Assembly: GCA_963666825.2 (NCBI GenBank)
Contig: OY763044.2
Coordinates: 1,364,001-1,428,000, forward strand
DNA: 64,000 bases
Direction: 5' to 3'
From: Saccharicrinis sp963666825
GTDB lineage: Bacteria; Bacteroidota; Bacteroidia; Bacteroidales; Marinilabiliaceae
The notes under the pieces were generated by a model. The model was given only the letters and a program-made list of their open reading frames with translations, was not told where the DNA came from and did no database searches. A program made the translations under genes and the position numbers. Positions 45,355 to 53,932 of the stretch are shown piece after piece (within the stretch, counting starts at the first letter, position 1; every line of letters starts with the position of its first letter).

Positions 45355-47061
45355 ATGGCTAATTTTTTTACAGATAACCCAGACTTAAAATTCCATTTAA
45401 CTCATCCGTTAATGGATAAAATTGTGAAATTAAAGGAACGTAATTTTGCAGATAAAGACCAATTTGATTATGCACCAATGGATTTTGAAGATGCCATGGA
45501 CAGTTATGAAAAGGTATTGGAGATTGTTGGAGAGATATGTGGTGATATCGTAGCTCCTAATGCAGAGAGTGTAGATCAGGAAGGTCCTAAGATAGTTGAT
45601 AATGAAGTTGTGTATGCTAAAGGGACACAGGAAAATCTGGATGCTTTAGTTGAAGCCGGTTTAATGGGTATAACATTACCTCGTAAATACGAAGGATTAA
45701 ACTTTCCAATAGTTCCATATATTATGGCTGCAGATATTGTGTCACGTGCGGATGCAGGTTTTGTAAATATTTGGGGACTTCAGGATTGTGCCGAAACAAT
45801 TAATGAATTTGCTAGCGAAGAGCAAAAACAAAAATATTTACCACGTATATCTAATGGAGAAACGGCAGCGATGGATTTAACAGAACCGGATGCTGGTTCT
45901 GATTTACAGGCTGTACAGTTAAAAGCTACATATGATGAAAAAGAAGATCAGTGGTATTTAAATGGAGTTAAGCGTTTTATTACAAATGGTGATGGCCACG
46001 TTTCGTTAGTTCTGGCTCGTTCAGAAGAAGGAACAAATGACGGTAGAGGTTTGTCCATGTTTATTTACGACAGAAATAATAAAGCTGTTATAGTTCGTCG
46101 TATTGAAAATAAAATGGGAATTAAAGGTTCTCCAACTTGTGAGCTTGTTTTCAAAAATGCCCCTGCAGAATTGGTTGGTTCCAGAAAAATGGGATTGATT
46201 AAATATGTAATGGCATTAATGAATGGTGCTCGTTTAGGTATTGGAGCTCAGTCTGTTGGTGTGTCAGAGTCAGCATACAGAGAAGCCTTGAATTACGCTA
46301 AAGAGCGTCAGCAGTTTAGTAAGGCCATTATCCAGTTTCCGGCAGTTTATGAAATGCTTTCTACAATGAAGGCTAAACTGGATGCATCCCGTACTTTATT
46401 GTATGAAACATCTAGAATGGTTGATATCTATAAAACTTATATGCATATCAGCGAAGAGCGTAAGTTAGAGCCTGATGAACGTCAGGAAATGAAGAGATAT
46501 CAGAAAATGGCTGATTTCTTTACTCCGTTGTTGAAAGGTATGAGTAGTGAATATAGTAACCAATTGGCTTATGATTCACTTCAAATACATGGAGGTTCAG
46601 GTTTTATGAAAGACTATCCAATTGAACGTATTTATCGTGATGCGCGTATTACTTCTATCTATGAAGGAACAACTCAACTACAGGTTGTTGCTGCTATCAG
46701 AGGAGTAACAACTGGTGGTTATCTGGATCGAATCAGAGAATATGAAGCAATGGAACTAAGACCTGAATTACATGGATTCAGACGTACTCTAATTGGTATG
46801 ACAGAAGAATATGTTCATGCTGTTAAAACTGTTGTTGAGGTGAAAGATAATGAGTATGTTGACTTTCATGCACGACGTCTTGTTGAAATGGCAGGTCATA
46901 TCGTAATGGGATATCTATTATTGTTAGATACTCAAAGAGATGATAGCTTTAAAACTTCGACTGAAATTTATATAAATATGGGTAAAGCCGAGAATCATGC
47001 ACGAGCAGAGTTTGTACACAGTTTTACTTTAGATCAGTTGGGTATTTATAAACATGTATAA
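45355..47061 (+). CDS. Acyl-CoA dehydrogenase, long form
   Basis: The 568-residue flavoprotein oxidises (or, with a bifurcating ETF, reduces) an acyl-CoA at C2-C3. Visible motifs are MDLTEPDAGSDLQAVQ, GVKRFITNGDG, ERQQFSKAIIQFPAVYEML, QIHGGSGFMKDYPIERIYRDARI and the catalytic Glu in SIYEGTTQLQ. It is about 190 residues longer than the classical family because of a C-terminal extension with a helical domain. It lies directly after etfBA. A bidirectional terminator follows. Chain-length preference is not visible. Confidence 0.95.
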   Translation: MANFFTDNPDLKFHLTHPLMDKIVKLKERNFADKDQFDYAPMDFEDAMDSYEKVLEIVGEICGDIVAPNAESVDQEGPKIVDNEVVYAKGTQENLDALVEAGLMGITLPRKYEGLNFPIVPYIMAADIVSRADAGFVNIWGLQDCAETINEFASEEQKQKYLPRISNGETAAMDLTEPDAGSDLQAVQLKATYDEKEDQWYLNGVKRFITNGDGHVSLVLARSEEGTNDGRGLSMFIYDRNNKAVIVRRIENKMGIKGSPTCELVFKNAPAELVGSRKMGLIKYVMALMNGARLGIGAQSVGVSESAYREALNYAKERQQFSKAIIQFPAVYEMLSTMKAKLDASRTLLYETSRMVDIYKTYMHISEERKLEPDERQEMKRYQKMADFFTPLLKGMSSEYSNQLAYDSLQIHGGSGFMKDYPIERIYRDARITSIYEGTTQLQVVAAIRGVTTGGYLDRIREYEAMELRPELHGFRRTLIGMTEEYVHAVKTVVEVKDNEYVDFHARRLVEMAGHIVMGYLLLLDTQRDDSFKTSTEIYINMGKAENHARAEFVHSFTLDQLGIYKHV

Positions 47062-47077
47062 TAAGAAGATAATTAAT

Positions 47078-47109
47078 AAAAAAAAGTGACCTACTGGGTC
47101 ACTTTTTTT
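47078..47109. terminator. Bidirectional intrinsic terminator covering the stop of the RimK-like gene
   Basis: AAAAAGTGACC (to 47091) pairs with GGTCACTTTTT (from 47097) around the 5-base loop TACTG, with A and T runs extending the stem. It ends the etf-acyl-CoA dehydrogenase transcript, and on the other strand contains the last codons and stop of the RimK-like gene. Confidence 0.88.
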
Positions 47110-48473
47110 CGTTTTATATCTTTTTCAATGGCGCTTATCATCATACCTGCTATGTTTTTGTTGGAAACACCTTCAATACCTTCTAATCCAGGTGAGGAAT
47201 TTACTTCCAATAGTAATGGTCCGTTATGACCTCTGATGATATCTACTCCGGCAACCTTTAGGTTCATTGTTTTTGCTGCTAATATGGCAATTCTTCTTTC
47301 CTCAGGAGTGATTTTGACAGCTTTTGCTGAGCCTCCCATATGAATGTTTGCTCTGAATTCTCCTGGTGCAGCTATACGCATCATACTTTCAACTACTTTA
47401 CCATTCACAACAAAACATCTGATATCTTTACCATCTGCTTCTTTTATAAATTCCTGTACCAAAATATTGGCGCGTAAACTCTTGAATGCGTTGATAAGAC
47501 TCTCTGCCGCTTTTTTAGTTTCAGCAAGAACAACACCTTTACCTTGAGTTCCTTCAAGCAGCTTTACAATTAAAGGAGCTCCTCCAACCATCTTAATAAG
47601 ATCATCTGTATCTAAAGGAGAATTTGCAAAACCAGTTGTTGGAATAGGTAATCCATTGTTAATTAACAACTGTAATGCATATAACTTATCTCTCGATTGA
47701 GTAATAGATGATGCCGAATTTTGAGTGTATAAACCCATCGCTTCAAAATGGCGGGTTAATGCACAACCATAAAATGTTAAACTAGGTCTGATTCTTGGAA
47801 TAATAGCATCAAAGCCATTAAGGATGCGACCTCCTCTATAATGCATTTCTGGATGCTTACCATCTAATTTAATATAGCAATCCTTAATGTTAAGGAACTC
47901 CATTTTATGGCCCTTTTCTTCCCCTGCTTCAATGATTCTCCTGTTACTGTATAATTCCGGATTACTTGCTAAAAGTCCAATTTTCAGCCCAGATGGCTCA
48001 ATGATATGAGTTGTATAAAATTGCTTTAATTTATCAGATGACATCTCACCAAGAAGAAAAGAAGCTTCAGGATCAACCAATATTTTCCCTGACATAGCTT
48101 GTCTTCCTAAAAGCATTCTATATCCCATAGAATCCCTGTTAGTCAAAGTAACTTCAATCTCCCATGTAGATTGAGCAATAGAAAGGATGGTTCTGATTAC
48201 ATATCGGACCTCTACAATTCCACTGGTACTTTTTACTTTTCTTCTGTCAACTACTGGTGATTCACAATGAATAGTAGTTTTTCCGTCGTTTTGAATAGGG
48301 TGTACATCGTAGCTAACCCATAGGTTACCATCTCTTTTAAAAGGTACGATGTTTACAGCATGTAATGCAGAAGTTTTGGCTCCTGAATCCACACGAACTT
48401 TTATTGCTTTGATATTTAACTCTGGTAAATAGCACCATTCTTGGCTACCAACAACAATTTTGTTATTATCCAT
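47091..48473 (-). CDS. Fusion of RimB-like (retropepsin-fold) domain and RimK-like ATP-grasp ligase
   Basis: From the ATG at 48473 the protein has 460 residues; the in-frame TTG at 48515 would add 14. The N-terminal part (about 1-140) matches the ATP-dependent zinc protease/RimB family: GSQEWCYLPEL, RVDSGAKTSALHA, VKSTSGIVEVRYVI, TLTNRDSMGYRMLLGRQAM. The rest is a RimK-like ATP-grasp ligase with LLASNPELYSNRRI, KLLEGTQGKGVVLAE, RCFVVNGKVV and LLEVNSSPGLEGIE. RimK adds glutamates to the C-terminus of ribosomal protein S6, and RimB-like proteins are thought to process such tails. The protein is cytoplasmic and stands alone. Confidence 0.9.
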   Translation of the reverse strand: MDNNKIVVGSQEWCYLPELNIKAIKVRVDSGAKTSALHAVNIVPFKRDGNLWVSYDVHPIQNDGKTTIHCESPVVDRRKVKSTSGIVEVRYVIRTILSIAQSTWEIEVTLTNRDSMGYRMLLGRQAMSGKILVDPEASFLLGEMSSDKLKQFYTTHIIEPSGLKIGLLASNPELYSNRRIIEAGEEKGHKMEFLNIKDCYIKLDGKHPEMHYRGGRILNGFDAIIPRIRPSLTFYGCALTRHFEAMGLYTQNSASSITQSRDKLYALQLLINNGLPIPTTGFANSPLDTDDLIKMVGGAPLIVKLLEGTQGKGVVLAETKKAAESLINAFKSLRANILVQEFIKEADGKDIRCFVVNGKVVESMMRIAAPGEFRANIHMGGSAKAVKITPEERRIAILAAKTMNLKVAGVDIIRGHNGPLLLEVNSSPGLEGIEGVSNKNIAGMMISAIEKDIKRKKVTQ

Positions 48474-48702
48474 TATATTATTCAAGGATGTTAATGTTTT
48501 ATATAATGCTGGCAATATAATATTTATTCGAATAAAAAAATAGGTTAATAATCTTTTTTAAGAAAAAGATTATTAAATATAAATGCCGTGTATAATGTAT
48601 TGAAAATAAGTAGTATATATGATGTGTGTAGCGAAGCTTTAGGTTGTATCTGGCTTAAAGAATCTTGAAATGTTGATATAAAGATATTTGTTTATAAAAA
48701 AA

Positions 48703-48729
48703 GAGATGCCTGTAAAGCTCAGACATCTC
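48703..48729 (-). terminator. Intrinsic terminator after the superoxide dismutase gene
   Basis: GAGATGCCTG (48703-48712) and CAGACATCTC (48720-48729) form a 10-bp stem with one mismatch and a 7-base loop, followed on the minus strand by a run of T. Confidence 0.8.
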
Positions 48730-48740
48730 AGAAGTAAACC

Positions 48741-49454
48741 TTATTTTTTTGACAATTTATATCTCTTATTAATTTCATTCCAATTAATAACATTCCAAAA
48801 TGCATTGATATAATCGCCTCTTTTATTTTGGTAGTTCAGATAATATGCATGTTCCCAAACATCTAGAGCTATTAATGGAGTTCCTTTTATATCACTGGTG
48901 GGCATTAATGGATTATCTTGGTTTGCTGTGTTTCCAATTTCAAGTTTATTGCTTGGGTTAAGCACAAGCCAGGCCCATCCACTTCCAAATTGCGTTTTTG
49001 CAGCTTTTGCAAACTCTGATTTAAAATTATCAAAAGAGCCAAAAGTCGCTTCAATATCTTTTAATAGTTCTTTACTTGGTTCACCTCCTGATGGACTTAA
49101 ATTCTTCCAGAATAAGGTATGGTTATAATAACCTCCTCCGTTATTTTTTACACCATCGTCGTATTTCTCAATATTAGAAAATATGGTTTCTATCGGAGTT
49201 TGGTCTAAACCATACTTCTCAATGGCAGCCAAAAACTTTGTGTAATAGCCTTTATGATGCTTTGAATAATGCAGATTCATAGTTTGTGCATCTATGTAAG
49301 GTTCTAATGCATCAAAGGAATATGGCAAATCTTCAAATACATGAATTGTATTTTTTTCTTGTGATTTAGATTTTTCGCCTGCAATAGTTGAGTTGATTGC
49401 CAATATAGAAAATAACAATACACTAGCTGATATTAATAGTTGTTTCCGTTTCAT
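48741..49454 (-). CDS. sodB: Exported Fe/Mn superoxide dismutase
   Basis: The 237-residue enzyme dismutates superoxide. The four metal ligands are in place: His62 (LHYSKHH), His112 (NHTLFW), Asp198 and His202 (LDVWEHAYY). The family signature DVWEHAYY is complete. Unusually, it starts with a signal peptide (about 1-25, ending STIAG) followed by a short charged linker, so the enzyme should act in the periplasm or on the cell surface instead of in the cytosol. Fe versus Mn cannot be decided safely. It stands alone. Confidence 0.93.
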   Translation of the reverse strand: MKRKQLLISASVLLFSILAINSTIAGEKSKSQEKNTIHVFEDLPYSFDALEPYIDAQTMNLHYSKHHKGYYTKFLAAIEKYGLDQTPIETIFSNIEKYDDGVKNNGGGYYNHTLFWKNLSPSGGEPSKELLKDIEATFGSFDNFKSEFAKAAKTQFGSGWAWLVLNPSNKLEIGNTANQDNPLMPTSDIKGTPLIALDVWEHAYYLNYQNKRGDYINAFWNVINWNEINKRYKLSKK

Positions 49455-49742
49455 AATCTGATATAAATAAATTGTTATTATTTGTTGATATTTCTGTTTT
49501 AAATAAGGTTAAGAATATGATTTGATTTACTGTAAGAAAACACAGTCTCTGTCAAAATGTTCATTATAATTATATTATGGATATTGGATTTATTAGCATC
49601 TATTGTATCTTAGTTTGCTGATATTTTTAGCCTCAAATAACAATATTATAAGTACATATGTACCTGCATTAATTGTTCTTTCTAAGAAAAGATGATGAAA
49701 ATTTTGAGGGTTATATATGTCATTAAAACAAAATTTAAATAG

Positions 49743-51287
49743 ATGAATATTAGAATATTTGTAGTTTTCGCCGTCTTAATTTCCTTTTTCCAAAATCCAG
49801 TGTTAGGAGATAATAAGAGTAAAAGTGGAGATTATTATTTTAAAGTTAAAACATTTGACAGGGCTATAAGAGCCTATAAACGCGAGTTAAGAAAAGATAA
49901 AGATAATGTAGCTTTACTAAATAATATTGTTGATAGTTATTTGCAGTTGAATATTGATAAGAGTGAGGCACTTGAATATGTAGACAGACTTTTAGAGCTT
50001 GATAGAAATGCCGAAACCGTTTTTAAACATGCACAAATTTTATTTTATCTATTAAAATTTGATGATGCTAAGAAAGAATTTGAATGGGTTAAGTTACATC
50101 AGGAAAAGGATAGTGAATTATATATAGAGTCTGATCGTTTTCTTCAGTGGACTATAAATGCAATTGCATATACTTTAAAGCCATTAGATGTAACATTTCT
50201 AAATTTAGGTAAATCAATAAATACCAATAAAAGTGAGATTAATCCCTTTGTTAATAATAAGGAAGATCATCTGTTTTTTTCCAGTAATAAAAGATATTTA
50301 TCAGATTTAGGAGTAAACTATTATAATATTTGTACATCAAAAAGAGAGATGGATTCATGGGAAAAAGGTAAAAATTTTGGTTATTATATTAATTCTGAAT
50401 TTGATGAAATTGTAGCTGGTAGTTCTCCTGATGGCAGTTCACTTTTTGTTTTTCATAACAGACAAGGAACAGATAAATTAAGTTTTTCGGTTAAGGATGA
50501 TAGAGGAAGATATTCTTATTTGCAGGACTTTGGTTCTCCAATTGATTTGAAGGGAGGGGAATATGGTGCATGGGTTTCTGAATCCAGAGATACCTTGTTT
50601 TTTGTAAGTGAAAATGAAAAAGGAAATACAGATATATATTATTCAATACGTCTTCCAAATAAAGAGTTTGGTGAAGCTAGACCGATCCCAGGCCAAATAA
50701 ATACAGACTATGATGAAAACTTTCCAGTTTTAGCTAATAATGGAAAACGCCTTTACTTTTCGTCAGATAATCAATATTCAATGGGTGGTTATGATCTTTT
50801 TTATTCTGATTGGAATGAGAATAAAAAAGAATGGGGAAGTCCTGTCAATCTGGGTTACCCTATTAATGATGTTTATGATAACTATACAATTTCAATGCCC
50901 CGGGGTAAAAGATATGCTTATGTTTCAGCAATAAGGCCGGAGGGTTATGGCGAAAGAGATATTTACAAAGTATTGTTTAACTCAGTATCTGCAGATAATT
51001 TAATATTACGATGTAAAACAGTTATTAAGACTGATACAGGTTTAGTTACTCCAGATTTTAAGTTACGCGCAGAGTTAAAAGATACTGTATCCAATGAAAT
51101 TATAGGAAGGTATAACCTGACTCATGATTCTGCAAAATTTGTGATGGCTATAACACCTGGGGCCTATGAACTTACTTTAAAAACTGGCGATAAGGAGGTT
51201 TATCAGACTCGTTTTTATATACCTGAAATGACTTATTCAACAGAACCAATATATAAAGAGTTTATTATTCCAAGGCAGGAGGATTGA
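49743..51287 (+). CDS. Secreted TPR plus PD40-propeller protein (PorE-like, no OmpA domain)
   Basis: The 514-residue protein has a signal peptide (about 1-22, ending VLGDN), TPR-like helices (about 28-135, including FDRAIRAYKRELRKDKDN), a WD40-like PD40 propeller (about 150-400; repeats such as HLFFSSNKRY, SLFVFHNRQ, RLYFSSDNQYSMGGYDLFYS) and a last small beta domain (about 410-514) like a carboxypeptidase regulatory domain. PorE of the type IX secretion system has the same order but ends in an OmpA domain, which is missing here. The role is unknown; location in the periplasm is inferred. Confidence 0.8.
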   Translation: MNIRIFVVFAVLISFFQNPVLGDNKSKSGDYYFKVKTFDRAIRAYKRELRKDKDNVALLNNIVDSYLQLNIDKSEALEYVDRLLELDRNAETVFKHAQILFYLLKFDDAKKEFEWVKLHQEKDSELYIESDRFLQWTINAIAYTLKPLDVTFLNLGKSINTNKSEINPFVNNKEDHLFFSSNKRYLSDLGVNYYNICTSKREMDSWEKGKNFGYYINSEFDEIVAGSSPDGSSLFVFHNRQGTDKLSFSVKDDRGRYSYLQDFGSPIDLKGGEYGAWVSESRDTLFFVSENEKGNTDIYYSIRLPNKEFGEARPIPGQINTDYDENFPVLANNGKRLYFSSDNQYSMGGYDLFYSDWNENKKEWGSPVNLGYPINDVYDNYTISMPRGKRYAYVSAIRPEGYGERDIYKVLFNSVSADNLILRCKTVIKTDTGLVTPDFKLRAELKDTVSNEIIGRYNLTHDSAKFVMAITPGAYELTLKTGDKEVYQTRFYIPEMTYSTEPIYKEFIIPRQED

Positions 51288-51329
51288 TTTTGGATACTCT
51301 TTTTTACCAGTTGAATTTTAAAAAATATT

Positions 51330-51369
51330 CAAACATAATATGCAAATAGGCATTTTACTATTATGTTTG
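51330..51369 (+). terminator. Probable terminator between the TPR/PD40 gene and the exonuclease gene
   Basis: CAAACATAATA (51330-51340) and TATTATGTTTG (51359-51369) pair perfectly with an 18-base loop. The T-run is weak. A -7-like TATGTTTG (51362-51369) lies in the right arm. Confidence 0.4.
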
Positions 51370-51409
51370 TGCTTAATATTTGAATTAAATCGAAACAACT
51401 TAAGTATTA

Positions 51410-52180
51410 ATGAAACTTAATTTAAAAAATCCAATTGTGTTTCTTGATCTAGAAACCACAGGAATAAATGTTGCTACTGATAGAATTGTTGAATTGGCAG
51501 CAATCAAAATAAACTTGGATGGTTCAGAAGAAACACAACGATATCGAATTAATCCTGAAATGCATATACCTAAAAAAACATCTGAAATTCATGGTATTTA
51601 TGATGAAGATGTAAAGGACTGTCCAACCTTTAAATTAGTTGCAAAGAAATTTGCAAAATTTATTGAGGGGTGTGATTTAGGTGGATATAACTCAAATAAA
51701 TTTGATATTCCCTTGTTAGCGGAAGAATTTATGAGAGCTGATGTGGATATTGATATGAAGAAGAGAAAGTTTGTTGATGTACAAACTATTTTCCACAAAA
51801 AGGAAAAACGTACATTAGAGGCTGCATATCAGTTTTATTGTGGTAAGGATTTGGTAGATGCACATAGTGCAGAAGCTGATACCAGAGCTACATATGAAGT
51901 TTTACTTGCTCAATTAGATCGTTATCCAGATCTTAAAAATGATATTGATTATTTATCAGAATTTTCAGCACATACAAAACATGCTGATTTTGCAGGTCGA
52001 TTAATCTTTGATGCTGATGGGGATGAGTGTATTAATTTTGGTAAGCATAAGGGACGTAAGGTAAAAGATGTACTTGTTTCTGATCCTGGTTATTATGGTT
52101 GGATTATGCAGGGAGATTTTCCATTATATACCAAAAAGATTTTTACAACAATTAAATTACGTGGTTTTAACAGCAAATAG
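51410..52180 (+). CDS. DnaQ-like 3'-5' exonuclease (DEDDh) with extra C-terminal domain
   Basis: The 256-residue cytoplasmic protein has the exonuclease motifs of the DnaQ/epsilon family: Asp13 and Glu15 (FLDLETTG), Asp99 (NSNKFDIPLL), and His152 with Asp157 (AHSAEADTRA). The last 60 residues (ADGDECINFGKHKGRKVKDV, SDPGYYGWIMQGDFP) form a small domain also found at the end of other such exonucleases. It probably acts in DNA repair or in proofreading-like trimming; it could be a stand-alone epsilon relative. It stands 122 bases after the TPR/PD40 gene. Confidence 0.9.
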   Translation: MKLNLKNPIVFLDLETTGINVATDRIVELAAIKINLDGSEETQRYRINPEMHIPKKTSEIHGIYDEDVKDCPTFKLVAKKFAKFIEGCDLGGYNSNKFDIPLLAEEFMRADVDIDMKKRKFVDVQTIFHKKEKRTLEAAYQFYCGKDLVDAHSAEADTRATYEVLLAQLDRYPDLKNDIDYLSEFSAHTKHADFAGRLIFDADGDECINFGKHKGRKVKDVLVSDPGYYGWIMQGDFPLYTKKIFTTIKLRGFNSK

Positions 52181-52256
52181 TATAATTAATTCTGTGATAT
52201 AATATCAGGAATACTATTTATGTAATGTTATTGTTTTAAAAAATAATTTAGAATAT

Positions 52257-52871
52257 ATGAAGATAATTTGCATTGGTAGAAATTATGCGAAACATGCCAA
52301 GGAGTTACAAAATGAAGTTCCGGAAGAACCTGTTATTTTCTTAAAACCAGATACAGCCTTATTAAGAAATAATGATCCCTTCTTTATTCCTGAGTTTGCA
52401 GAAGATTTTCATTATGAAACTGAACTTGTTGTAAAGATTGATCGTTTAGGTAAAAATATAGGTAAACAGTTTGCCCATCGTTATTATAGCGAAATAGGTA
52501 TGGGTATTGATTTTACAGCAAGAGATCTTCAGGCTAAACTCAAAGATAAAGGTTTGCCATGGGAGAGAGCAAAAGCATTTGATCATTCTGCTGCCATTTC
52601 TAAAAAGTTTATTGATAAAAATAAGTTTAAGGATATTCAGAACATAAACTTTAAGCTATTAGTAAATAATGAAGAGCGTCAGATTGGATATACTGGTGAT
52701 ATGCTTTTTAAAGTTGATGAAATTATTGAATACGTTTCAAAGTTTTTTACTTTAAAAATTGGTGATTTAATATATACAGGAACTCCTGCAGGCGTAGGAT
52801 CTGTAAAAATCGGTGATCATTTTGAAGTTTTCCTGGAAAATGAAAAGATGATGGATTTTCTTATAAAGTAA
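52257..52871 (+). CDS. Fumarylacetoacetate hydrolase (FAH) family enzyme
   Basis: The 204-residue single-domain FAH-family enzyme is of the FAHD1/YcgM kind. It carries GRNYAKHAKE, FLKPDTA, the metal ligand Glu in HYETELVVKI, GIDFTARDLQ, KAFDHSAAIS and YTGTPAGVG. Members are acylpyruvate hydrolases or oxaloacetate tautomerases; the substrate here cannot be read. It is cytoplasmic and follows the exonuclease gene by 76 bases. A hairpin terminator is found about 140 bases downstream. Confidence 0.9.
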   Translation: MKIICIGRNYAKHAKELQNEVPEEPVIFLKPDTALLRNNDPFFIPEFAEDFHYETELVVKIDRLGKNIGKQFAHRYYSEIGMGIDFTARDLQAKLKDKGLPWERAKAFDHSAAISKKFIDKNKFKDIQNINFKLLVNNEERQIGYTGDMLFKVDEIIEYVSKFFTLKIGDLIYTGTPAGVGSVKIGDHFEVFLENEKMMDFLIK

Positions 52872-53012
52872 TAACTATTTATTTATTGTGAAATCAGGCT
52901 GGGATTTGACTTACTTGCATGAAAATCTAAGCTATCGGTAATGGAATATCAGCAGTTCTTTTATTCCCGATAGTTATCCTCAATGAAATTATCTGAATTG
53001 TAAGAAAATATT

Positions 53013-53039
53013 TAGGCTTTGTCGTTTAAACAAAGCCTA
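53013..53039. terminator. Hairpin terminator between the FAH gene and the small acidic-tail gene
   Basis: TAGGCTTTGT (53013-53022) and ACAAAGCCTA (53030-53039) pair perfectly with a 7-base loop. Only short T/A-rich runs follow on either side, so strength is uncertain. Confidence 0.65.
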
Positions 53040-53081
53040 TTTAAATTTCTGTTTTGAAAAAGAAGCAAGGTTTATTGATTG

Positions 53082-53312
53082 TTAATAATCATCCTCGTCA
53101 TCATAATAATTATCCTCAAAATCCGGACTGTTTAATGAAAAATCATCTAGTTCGAAATCCATATTATCATCATCTTCATCAAGATCATCATAAATGGAAA
53201 TTCTTTTTGATTTTCCGTCTTTAGACTTAACTGATTTAAGTCCTTTTCTTTCATCAACGTCATCATAAGAAGTACGCTTGATCTTCTTATTATGGTCATG
53301 TTTTGATTTCAT
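53082..53312 (-). CDS. Small unrecognised protein with basic half and acidic Asp/Tyr tail (first of two)
   Basis: The 76-residue product starts MKSKHDHNKKIKRTSY. Its first 45 residues are rich in Lys, Arg and Ser and the rest is almost purely acidic, ending in FEDNYYDDEDDY. There is no signal peptide or membrane helix and it is likely disordered. It resembles the neighbouring 69-residue protein in charge layout and in the tail DDxYY/DEDDxY. I know no family. It stands 256 bases downstream of that neighbour on the same strand. Confidence 0.6.
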   Translation of the reverse strand: MKSKHDHNKKIKRTSYDDVDERKGLKSVKSKDGKSKRISIYDDLDEDDDNMDFELDDFSLNSPDFEDNYYDDEDDY

Positions 53313-53568
53313 AATTACTAAGCACTAAAATTTTAAAAAAAACACATTTAAAAGTTTGCAGACCTATTTTGAGGTCAAAATTATTATATTGAAATTCAGC
53401 CTTTAGCAGGCATTGTCTTTATTCCTAAATTATAATTTTAAAATCTGTAATTATCTATGTTTATCAGTACTTTATTTTGGTGTAATTTTAAATAAAAAAA
53501 TTTAGTTAACTCCAAATATTAACAAAAAAATCACTTTAAAAGCTTAATATTTTTCTATTGTAAAATTA

Positions 53569-53778
53569 CTAATATAAATCGTCTTCGTCAAAGTAATAAT
53601 CATCATCTAATCCATGAAAACCATCACCCAGAACTTCTCCAAAATCATCAGCTAATTCATCTTCAATAATAGCGTTTTTATTACGATTAGCAAGTTTTGG
53701 TTTTTTGCTGCTCTTTCCTTCAAAATTTTCATATGAAGGAACTTCCTGATTTGATCTTTTTAAACTCTTCTCTTTCAT
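53569..53778 (-). CDS. Small unrecognised protein with basic half and acidic Asp/Tyr tail (second of two)
   Basis: The 69-residue product starts MKEKSLKRSNQEVPSYE, has a basic middle (KSSKKPKLANRNKN) and an acidic tail ending DDDYYFDEDDLY. A strong Shine-Dalgarno AAGGAGGA (complement of 53786-53793) lies 7 bases before the ATG, which is rare here and supports translation. Charge layout and the Tyr/Asp tail match the 76-residue neighbour, suggesting a duplicated pair. Function is unknown. Confidence 0.65.
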   Translation of the reverse strand: MKEKSLKRSNQEVPSYENFEGKSSKKPKLANRNKNAIIEDELADDFGEVLGDGFHGLDDDYYFDEDDLY

Positions 53779-53932
53779 AACATAGTCCTCCTTAAAAGTT
53801 AATAAATAATACTATATGTTTTAGATTTATTTATTCAATCAAACTCTATTATTTGTACTTCAATATAAATGAAAAAGTTTAGTTTTTTATATGGTTTTTA
53901 TTAAAAAAAACAATAAAATTTTGAACAGGCTA

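Noticed and set aside
48474..48515. TTG start adding 14 residues to the RimB-RimK fusion
   Set aside because: The ATG at 48473 starts directly before the conserved RimB-like strand; the extension has no support.
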